Below, in pieces: positions 16,240 through 21,794 of a DNA stretch of 21,794 nucleotides. A program made the position numbers and the translations under genes. The stretch comes from an uncultured Porphyromonas sp. (GTDB lineage Bacteria > Bacteroidota > Bacteroidia > Bacteroidales > Porphyromonadaceae), in the NCBI RefSeq assembly GCF_947254915.1, contig NZ_CAMYEZ010000018.1:1-21794 (forward strand). The letters run 5' to 3'. Below the pieces are notes generated by a model. That model did not search any database. It worked only from the letters and a program-made list of their open reading frames with translations, and had not been told where the DNA came from. Positions within the stretch are counted from its first letter, which is position 1; each line of letters opens with the position of its first letter.

Positions 16240-17433
16240 CTAGTGTGTGCTTTTGGTCGCTTGTAGGACAGCTATCGGGTTGTAGTCGTCGATCTGCATA
16301 CGAGTCGTAGAGGCTATGGAACCACCGACGGCAGCGACGGCTCGTCTGAAGGCCTCCTCGCTCTCGTTCGAGACGGAGTTGAAGACGATCCGCCCACCTA
16401 TGGCGAGACGATGCCACGCCTCCTCGACAATCTCCTGCAAATGTCCGCCATGCCCGCCAATGAAGACAGCATCGGGCTGAGGCAATGGATCAAGATCGGC
16501 ACGAAGGAAGTCGCCCCCGCAGAAGGTAATGCCTGGGGTGTGGTGACGACGCGCATTGGCGTCAAGAAGCTCGGCGCCCTCGGGACGTATCTCGAAGGCG
16601 ACCACTTGTAGAGTCGGTTGCTGCAGGCGAGCCTCGATAGAGACGGAGCCGGTGCAGGAACCGATGTCCCACAGGACGTGCGCCTGATGTAGGTCTAGCT
16701 GCGAGAGCGTCTCAAGACGTATCGCCCGCTTGGTGATCATACGCTCACGTCCGTTGAGCGGAATGAAGTCCGCATCGGGGATACCAAAGGGACGCGGCAA
16801 GGGCTTCGTCTGAATGAGGATTAAGTTGTTGGGATAGGCGAAAGTGCGCTCAGCCATTTCCGCAATAGAGAGACGGTAGAGCTGCTGTCGCTCCCTATTG
16901 CCTAGATGCTCCCCAACGATGGCTCGGTAGTTGTCGTAGCCGTAGTCGAGCATGCGCTGGGCGATGCGCTGAGGAGTGTGCTCCTTGCGATCAGTCAAGA
17001 TACCAATCATTCGCTCGCCAGAGATCAGCGCAGCGTCAAAGGCTTGCCACGGTCTCCCCGTAAGCGACACAACGTGCATATCTTGGTACGGTTGCAGAGC
17101 CGCATGGGCGAGCAGCTGGAGAGAGTGGAAGTAAGGATGTAGCTCGATCTCCGCCTCGGGGAGGAGCTGCATGATGCGTTGCCCGATGCCGTTGAAGATG
17201 GGGTCGCACGAGGCGAAGACGACGACCGTGTCGTACGCTTTGTACTGCTCGATCACATCGTCTATCGGCGGAGTTATATCGATCCAGTGATACTCCGCCG
17301 GCAAGATCTCACGGACGATATCGTGGTGCCGAGCCCCTCCTGAGAAAGTGCGCTCGCCAGCGAGTCGCTCCAGTAGCTCTGGATTCCACCGTTGCTCACG
17401 ATCGTCACTGAGCCCTATGAGGATGATTTTCAT
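16240..17433 (-). CDS. cbiET: CbiE-CbiT (CobL-like) fusion: C5,C15-methyltransferase, decarboxylating
   Basis: A 397-residue fusion of two methyltransferases. The N-terminal half (1 to about 205) is CbiE, a class III SAM methyltransferase for C5: MKIILIGLSDDREQRWNPEL, FASCDPIFNGIG (73-84) and YRAIVGEHLGNRERQQLYRL (169-188). The C-terminal half (about 225-397) is CbiT, a Rossmann-type methyltransferase for C15 that also decarboxylates the acetate side chain: LWDIGSCTGSVSIEA (254-268), VVAFEIRPE, CGGDFL and FIGGHGG (324-330). The layout equals CobL. The start overlaps the CobJ-CbiC stop by four bases (ATGA). Confidence 0.94.
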   Translation of the reverse strand: MKIILIGLSDDREQRWNPELLERLAGERTFSGGARHHDIVREILPAEYHWIDITPPIDDVIEQYKAYDTVVVFASCDPIFNGIGQRIMQLLPEAEIELHPYFHSLQLLAHAALQPYQDMHVVSLTGRPWQAFDAALISGERMIGILTDRKEHTPQRIAQRMLDYGYDNYRAIVGEHLGNRERQQLYRLSIAEMAERTFAYPNNLILIQTKPLPRPFGIPDADFIPLNGRERMITKRAIRLETLSQLDLHQAHVLWDIGSCTGSVSIEARLQQPTLQVVAFEIRPEGAELLDANARRHHTPGITFCGGDFLRADLDPLPQPDAVFIGGHGGHLQEIVEEAWHRLAIGGRIVFNSVSNESEEAFRRAVAAVGGSIASTTRMQIDDYNPIAVLQATKSTH

Positions 17434-18833
17434 AGGTCACGACCAGGATTGAGCGTCTCGGCATCGCCATAGCTAAGGGTTGCGTTAACCAGCGTTGCCG
17501 CTAGATTACTGCCCCCTTTGCGCCCCTCGATGATGAGCTTAGGGATATCGTGGAATGGCTTGACCATGTGCTTTGACTCGCACACATGAACGAAGCCAAC
17601 GGGCGCTGCGATGATCCCTGCGGGGTGAGCCTTGCCCTGGCGAATGAGGTGCGCCAGCTCCATGAGAGCCGTCGGGGCGTTGCCAAAAGCGTAGAGCGCA
17701 TCGGGGTGCTCCTCGACAGCGAGCCGTATACCAGCTTGTGTGCGGGTTATGTCCAGTCGCTCTGCCATCTCAGCGACACGCGGGTCGTGCAGGTAGCAGA
17801 GGACCTCGATACCGTAGCGCACCAAGGCTCCTTTGCGGATGCCCGAGGCAACCATCGTCACGTCGGTCACGATGGTGCGTATCTTGCCATCCACATAACC
17901 TTGGTAAATGCGAGAGACCGCATTTGGGTCGCTGTAGAGTAGCTCCTCCATCTCAAAGTCGGCCGTCGTATGGACCGCGTGGAGCATCGCCCAGAGGTGG
18001 TCGAGCGGATAGCTCTCAGGATGCTTGAGTAGCGAAAGGATCGTGCGAAAGCTCTCGCTCATGATGCGTTGCCCGACCTTCTCCTCGTCACTGCCCTTGT
18101 CACGATAGTAGCCTCGTGGCGTAACGATCTTACCCTTTGAGAGGAAGCTCTGACTATTGCCGATGATGAGGACGGTAAACATATCCACCTCTTGCGTATC
18201 CAGTTCTCGCAGGGTCGTCGTCCAGACCCGTTGGTCGGGACGCCCCGCCTGCTGCACCAGCCCTACGGGGGTGTCGGGTGACCGATGCTTGAGAAACAGC
18301 TCGCGCACACGCTCCAGCTGCCAGTACCGCTTGATGCTCTTGGGATTGTAGATTGCTGTGACGAAGTCCGCCTCTGCCGCTGCGATGGCACGTCGCTCGA
18401 TGATTGCCCACGGAGTCATCAGATCACTCAGAGAGATGATGCAGAGATCATGACCAATGGGTGCCCCGAGGAGGGCAGCCGCCTTCTGAAAGGCGGAGAT
18501 CCCAGGCAGTACCTCTAGCTCCACATCACTACCCCGATCATCGCACATCTCATAGAGGAGCGGTGCCATCCCGTAGATGCCCGCATCGCCAGAGCTTATG
18601 ACACAAACCGTTTGCCCAGCCTCGGCACGTTCGATAGCAAGCCTAGCTCGCTCACGCTCTTGGCGCATACCTGTGTCAATGCACTCAGCGCCCTCGTGTA
18701 GGTACTCTTGGATAAACTGAAAGTAGTAAGCATACCCCACCACCACATCAGCCTCTCTAAGGGCTTGATGCACGGCGGGCGTTATATCTTCTGGACTGCC
18801 GGGACCAATGCCGGCGATATAGATCTTCTTCAT
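17430..18833 (-). CDS. CobJ/CbiH-CbiC/CobH fusion: precorrin-3B C17-methyltransferase / precorrin-8X methylmutase
   Basis: A 467-residue fusion from the chosen start. Residues 1 to about 245 are CobJ/CbiH, the ring-contracting C17 methyltransferase: YIAGIGPGSPEDITPA (5-20), ISSGDAGIYGMAPLLYE (79-95), VLPGISAFQKAAALLGAPIG (108-127) and AIYNPKSIKRYWQL (160-173). Residues about 255-467 are the CbiC/CobH methylmutase, which moves a methyl from C11 to C12: AVHTTADFEM with H288 as the likely catalytic histidine, VTDVTMVASGIRK (322-334) and the C-terminal GFVHVCESK and RKGGSNLAATLVNA. The frame also has a GTG at 18872 that overlaps the PepSY stop (GTGA). I prefer ATG at 18833 because CobJ proteins begin with MKKIYI or similar, but the coupled GTG cannot be excluded. 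Confidence 0.93.
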   Translation of the reverse strand: MKKIYIAGIGPGSPEDITPAVHQALREADVVVGYAYYFQFIQEYLHEGAECIDTGMRQERERARLAIERAEAGQTVCVISSGDAGIYGMAPLLYEMCDDRGSDVELEVLPGISAFQKAAALLGAPIGHDLCIISLSDLMTPWAIIERRAIAAAEADFVTAIYNPKSIKRYWQLERVRELFLKHRSPDTPVGLVQQAGRPDQRVWTTTLRELDTQEVDMFTVLIIGNSQSFLSKGKIVTPRGYYRDKGSDEEKVGQRIMSESFRTILSLLKHPESYPLDHLWAMLHAVHTTADFEMEELLYSDPNAVSRIYQGYVDGKIRTIVTDVTMVASGIRKGALVRYGIEVLCYLHDPRVAEMAERLDITRTQAGIRLAVEEHPDALYAFGNAPTALMELAHLIRQGKAHPAGIIAAPVGFVHVCESKHMVKPFHDIPKLIIEGRKGGSNLAATLVNATLSYGDAETLNPGRDL

Positions 18834-18868
18834 AGTATCTCTATTTGTTATTGTTGGACGGACTGCAC

Positions 18869-20344
18869 TCACCGCTTATTTTTACAGCGACGAGACTTCG
18901 CCCGACGAATGACTCTGCTAAGGTAACGAAAACCGAGCACTACGCCACTCACCGAAACGACCAAACCACCCAATACCAGCACCAGCATGCAAATGATACG
19001 CAGCGTCGGATGCTCCGCAAAGAAGCCGATACGGAGGTTGTGACAGAAGGGGTAGAGCCACTTCTTGACTCGTCCGTTGAGACTGTAGTAACGCGTCTCT
19101 CCAGTCGTCGGACTAATGTAGAGACGACTCGACTCCTTGTCCTGTGCGGATATGCGATAGATCGGCAACTCGTACTTATCATTTAGGCTGACGTAGTAGT
19201 TGTCGTAGTGATCCATCAGCTCGATCTGCATGTCGGAGGTTCCCAGCACAGGCGTGAGCTTAGCTTTGATATCCTCCTCTGTCAGATGCAACGGCTGTGG
19301 AGCTTCACCCAAAGCGTCCCAGCTCTCCAGCTGCCCATAGCGCTGCACCTCGTAGTAAGGGTGCCCGCCATAGCTCCGCCAAGTGATCTGCTGCACACCG
19401 CCTAGGTCAAGTAGCAAGCGGTAGTCATACATGTCCGAGCGACCCAGCTGTGGAGCCTCCTCCTGCTGCGCCTCCTTGCGCTTCGTCTCAGTCTCATGCT
19501 GAGGCACGATCCACGACGGCAGATCGTAGAGCGACATCACCCCGCTGAGGGCGAAAAGCGTTAGTGACAGACCAAAGATCACGCCTCCGACGAGGTGCCA
19601 GTGCAAAGTCTTCTGGCGCTTGTAGGGACTGCGCAAACGCTTCGTTCGTCTCCACATACGGAGGTAAAGACGTATCCCAAGGTAAAGCCCCGTAAAAGCA
19701 GCAATGACAGCCAGCGAAGCGAAGATTGAGATGACCCAGAGCCAAGCGGTGCGATTTTGTCGCAGCCACCAGTAGTAAAACATGTGGGGAATCGTACCAC
19801 ACGATGCCCCAATACGCTCCGAACGAGTGCAGAGCTGTACCGCATCGCCCGTTTGACTAGAGAGATAAAGGTAAGTTCCCTCAGGATCGTCAAAGCGGTA
19901 TCGGTAGAGGGGCAGATCCTTCTTGATCCTCGGGTAAGGCGTCCACGTGTCTATGTGTCGTATCGTATCGACCGCCACGATAGGCGCAGAGCTAAAGCGC
20001 GACGCATACTGCTCATACCAAGCCTCTGGCACCGAATCCGTAGCCGTCGTAAGGAGCGAGTCCGCATGCCACAGATACCCACCCTCGCTCGTCTCCACAC
20101 GCCACATTGGCTTGCCACAATGTGTGGTGAGCGAGAGTGCCGTCAGCTCTTCACCAGGCTGTAGCTTCGCCTGTAGCGTAGCTTCCGACGGTAGAGCCAC
20201 AGAGGTCGCAAGGGTGTCCTGTAGCGGTAAGTCCTTGTCCCCGAGACGGGGAAAGGAGCAAAAGATCATCACTCCTCCCGAGATCAACCATAAGAGGAAG
20301 AGCGGGGCACAGACAGTGCCAAGTATTTTGTGAAGCCAGCGCAT
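18869..20344 (-). CDS. PepSY-associated membrane protein (PiuB/FoxB-like)
   Basis: A 491-residue inner-membrane protein of the PepSY-TM family: four membrane segments (about 9-30, 201-224, 250-272 and 448-474) with two large extracytoplasmic parts between them containing PepSY-like stretches (LYLSSQTGDAV and RLYISPTTGETRYYSLNGRV). Histidines sit beside the membrane segments (H187 in IPHMFYYWWLRQNRTAW, H248 and H250 in LHWHLVGGVIFGLSL, H435 in PFCHNLRIG). Relatives such as FoxB and PiuB take part in iron-siderophore uptake, probably as reductases. Here it leads the cobalamin operon and its stop overlaps a possible GTG start of CobJ-CbiC, suggesting a role in metal or corrinoid supply; this is inference. 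The C-terminus is basic (RRAKSRRCKNKR). Confidence 0.85.
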   Translation of the reverse strand: MRWLHKILGTVCAPLFLLWLISGGVMIFCSFPRLGDKDLPLQDTLATSVALPSEATLQAKLQPGEELTALSLTTHCGKPMWRVETSEGGYLWHADSLLTTATDSVPEAWYEQYASRFSSAPIVAVDTIRHIDTWTPYPRIKKDLPLYRYRFDDPEGTYLYLSSQTGDAVQLCTRSERIGASCGTIPHMFYYWWLRQNRTAWLWVISIFASLAVIAAFTGLYLGIRLYLRMWRRTKRLRSPYKRQKTLHWHLVGGVIFGLSLTLFALSGVMSLYDLPSWIVPQHETETKRKEAQQEEAPQLGRSDMYDYRLLLDLGGVQQITWRSYGGHPYYEVQRYGQLESWDALGEAPQPLHLTEEDIKAKLTPVLGTSDMQIELMDHYDNYYVSLNDKYELPIYRISAQDKESSRLYISPTTGETRYYSLNGRVKKWLYPFCHNLRIGFFAEHPTLRIICMLVLVLGGLVVSVSGVVLGFRYLSRVIRRAKSRRCKNKR

Positions 20345-20394
20345 AGCCGTAATCAGATTATAGAGTTATCATGTTTCGTGTGGGATTGTTCCCA

Positions 20395-20443
20395 TAGGGC
20401 AAAGGTACCACTATTCGCAAAGGGAACCACTAACTAGGGCAAA
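20395..20443 (-). promoter_or_regulatory. Promoter of the PepSY-cob operon with repeated motifs
   Basis: On the minus strand TACCTTTG (20400-20407) matches the Bacteroidetes -7 box; transcription would start about 50 bases before the PepSY ATG. Two direct-repeat patterns overlap it. TAGGGCAAA occurs on the plus strand at 20395-20403 and 20435-20443, exactly 40 bases apart. GCAAAGGTACCACTA (20399-20413) is repeated as GCAAAGGGAACCACTA (20417-20432), 18 bases on. These look like binding sites for a regulator or a duplicated promoter. No clear -33 box is seen, and no cobalamin riboswitch. Confidence 0.5.
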
Positions 20444-20497
20444 ACTAAGCTCCAAATCGTCCTCACAAGACTACCCCAAGCACAGGCGTGCAAGGGC

Positions 20498-20580
20498 TTG
20501 TCAGAATGAACGGCTCGTGCGTCCGTTCCCGTAAAAGGGGGTTGCGTCAAGATTCTGACAACAACGGATGCACGAGCCGT
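20498..20580. repeat. Interlocked inverted-repeat element, copy 2
   Basis: It has the same A-B-A'-B' order as the element at 9225-9357. A (20498-20507, TTGTCAGAAT) is perfectly complementary to A' (20552-20561). B (20510-20527, ACGGCTCGTGCGTCCGTT) pairs with B' (20563-20580) over 18 bases with one G.T. After B comes CCCGTAAAAGGGGG, close to CCCCGTTAAAGG in copy 1. Shared sequence includes GTGCGTCCGT and ACAACGGAyGCAC; the A arms are unrelated to those of copy 1. It lies downstream of the repeat-containing gene and upstream of the PepSY-cob promoter. Confidence 0.75.
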
Positions 20581-20691
20581 ACGACTAGACAAGGGGGGGA
20601 CTCGTAAGGTTTGCAGAGTTTCGACCTTATAGCTCTTTAGATATTGGACAAGTAACGATTGTCACTCGTTGACAAGCTCTTTTTAGAAGCG

Positions 20692-21794
20692 CTAAACTCT
20701 GCGTTGTCTTATTTGATTCCTATGGAAAGCTTTCAAGAGCAAAGCCTCTGAATGTGCTTTCAGCATCTCTAGGTGTTTTGTCTTTGTAGGGCTAAAGATC
20801 TGTAGATAAAACACCTTTAGCTTACTAACACCTCTGTATGCAACCAACTTGAGTGAGTGATCGGCATTGTATGCCGATGTTTGCACCATTTGTGGATCGT
20901 AGCTTATGTCTTGACCGAAACCGTTGATTGTAATCCACTCTTTAAAGGCTTTTGAGTCAAGACACTCATCGGTAAATACATTCGGGTTAAGAATCATATT
21001 GATAAATGAGTACCCATCTTCATTTTTTGAAGTAGAGTAATAGACAACAGTAGCATTTGACTGAGCTTGCTTATCGGGTTTAGTGGCAAACATAAGATTT
21101 CCATTAGCCCTATCACTCTCTGACTCTACGACTTGTCTGAGAGCTAGCGAGTTCTCATAAGACTCCACTTTACTCATATCACCACTTGCAAAAGCACTCC
21201 ACGATGGGAAATCAAGGGCGTAGACAATTCCTTCTGGTGATGCAGCCTTTTGTTTGAATGCAATCATAAGATTGGTCCCATACTCCTTCAAGGGATATGA
21301 TACGATTTCCACTCTAAGGTTGGGATCTTTGTCGGAAGTACCCTTATACATAAACTTCTTACGCTCTAAGTTAGTGAACCCATACTCTGCAAGCATTCGT
21401 ATCGTATTGGGGCAGTTATCTAGCGAAGCTTCCTTAGAAAAAGCGAAGATGATATCCTCCTTACCTCTAGGGTCTTCGACCTGATAAGTTACAACAGGTA
21501 TCACTGGCCTGTCTTTATTGACAAATGAAGGGTACTGTTTCTTCAGTATCTCTACGTCTCGCTTCACCCTACCTAGCTTAGCTTCGTGAGCTAGTATGCC
21601 TCGATCACTGTCTGGCACAAACTTTAGCAGTGGTAATTCATTAGTAGACGTTGGAGGTTCTGGGGTAGAGCGCTTCTGTTTGAATGCAATCATAAGATTG
21701 GTCCCATACTCCTTCAGGGGATATGAAACGACTTCCACACTAAGGTTGGGATCTTTGTCGGAAGTACCCTTATACATAAACTTCTTACGCTCTA
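20692..21794 (-). CDS. Unrecognised protein with internal duplication, partial (5' end beyond the window)
   Basis: The minus-strand frame stays open to the window end; an internal ATG at 21777 is not the true start, because the codons before it (ERKKF) match the same position in the second repeat. About 367 codons are visible, ending at a TAG. The segment MYKGTSDKDPNLxVExVSYP, followed by LKEYGTNLMIAFKQK, occurs twice, 142 residues apart, with almost identical DNA. Between copies is a charged region (HEAKLGRVKRDVEILKK). The C-terminal ~190 residues are not repeated and end basic (RNQIRQRRV). No signal peptide, membrane segment or catalytic motif can be seen in the visible part. Sampled lines are about 40% G+C against about 53% nearby, which suggests a different history. 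I do not recognise a family. Confidence 0.75.
   Translation of the reverse strand, partial: ERKKFMYKGTSDKDPNLSVEVVSYPLKEYGTNLMIAFKQKRSTPEPPTSTNELPLLKFVPDSDRGILAHEAKLGRVKRDVEILKKQYPSFVNKDRPVIPVVTYQVEDPRGKEDIIFAFSKEASLDNCPNTIRMLAEYGFTNLERKKFMYKGTSDKDPNLRVEIVSYPLKEYGTNLMIAFKQKAASPEGIVYALDFPSWSAFASGDMSKVESYENSLALRQVVESESDRANGNLMFATKPDKQAQSNATVVYYSTSKNEDGYSFINMILNPNVFTDECLDSKAFKEWITINGFGQDISYDPQMVQTSAYNADHSLKLVAYRGVSKLKVFYLQIFSPTKTKHLEMLKAHSEALLLKAFHRNQIRQRRV
21251..21368 (-). repeat. Intragenic direct repeat, copy 1 (118 bases)
   Basis: This segment matches 21677-21794 at 114 of 118 positions by eye, offset by exactly 426 bases (142 codons), so the reading frame is kept. The match runs to the window edge and may be longer. 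It encodes the repeated ERKKFMYKGTSDKDPN to IAFKQ segment. Confidence 0.9.
21677..21794 (-). repeat. Intragenic direct repeat, copy 2 (118 bases, to the window edge)
   Basis: Second copy of the repeat at 21251-21368, with four substitutions. Of the differences, some change residues (Arg/Ser and Ile/Val in the encoded segment) and the rest are silent. Such high identity implies recent duplication or ongoing gene conversion. Confidence 0.9.

Larger units (their letters stand above)
20345..20691. other. Intergenic region before the PepSY-cob operon
   Basis: No gene is seen in these 347 bases. It holds the promoter of the PepSY-cob operon (about 20395-20443), about 50 bases without recognised structure, the second interlocked inverted-repeat element (20498-20580), and a small hairpin TTGTCA-CTCGT-TGACAA (20659-20675) close after the stop of the gene at the right edge. 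Confidence 0.7.

Noticed and set aside
18834..18872. GTG start at 18872 for the CobJ-CbiC fusion
   Set aside because: Not excluded, but the extra 13 residues are unlike CobJ N-termini and Bacteroidetes mostly use ATG; the ATG at 18833 was chosen.
20659..20680. Intrinsic terminator TTGTCA-CTCGT-TGACAA followed by GCTCTTTTT
   Set aside because: The T-run lies on the plus strand, where no gene precedes it; on the minus strand, where the adjacent gene ends, no T-run follows.

Overview
The window looks like chromosomal DNA of a Bacteroidota (Bacteroidetes) bacterium, most likely Porphyromonas or a close relative. The grounds are Bacteroidetes-type promoter boxes (TAnnTTTG) before several transcription units, weak or absent Shine-Dalgarno sequences, and a TonB receptor paired with a secreted CbiK-like chelatase, which resembles the P. 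gingivalis Iht/Fet haem locus. Base composition is a little above 50% G+C by eye, except for an AT-richer gene at the right edge. The genus is an inference; no rRNA or tRNA gene is present to confirm it.

Left third, all on the minus strand and read right to left: nadE (glutamine-dependent NAD synthetase), a polyprenyl diphosphate synthase, a CvpA-family membrane protein, sufB, sufC, sufD and an EamA-type transporter cut by the left edge. Gaps are a few dozen bases at most and some genes overlap, so this may be one operon from a promoter before nadE. The Suf scaffold is complete, but no cysteine desulfurase (SufS) or SufE/SufU is present here.

A 513-base divergent region separates nadE from a plus-strand PAS/LuxR-type regulator. 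It holds a repeat-rich block (hairpins plus three 21-base tandem units) and nested inverted repeats around the regulator's promoter. Beyond the regulator, in a convergent gap, lies the first of two unusual interlocked inverted-repeat elements, followed by an AlkD-like DNA glycosylase gene on the minus strand.

Right half, minus strand: (a) a TonB-dependent receptor followed by a CbiK-type chelatase with a lipoprotein signal; (b) upstream of it, a tightly coupled operon of a PepSY membrane protein, CobJ-CbiC fusion, CbiE-CbiT fusion, CbiG-CobM fusion and CobI. Together these cover much of the middle of the anaerobic (early cobalt) corrin ring pathway. CbiD, CbiJ and the enzymes before and after the ring are not in the window. 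The chelatase appears to be exported, so it may serve haem or metalloporphyrin handling at the surface rather than cytoplasmic cobalt insertion. (c) At the right edge is an unrecognised AT-rich gene with a near-identical internal duplication, cut by the window end; the second interlocked inverted-repeat element lies just after it.

The observations most worth checking are the two interlocked inverted-repeat elements, whose arms covary between copies, and the exported chelatase/receptor pair next to a PepSY-led cobalamin operon.
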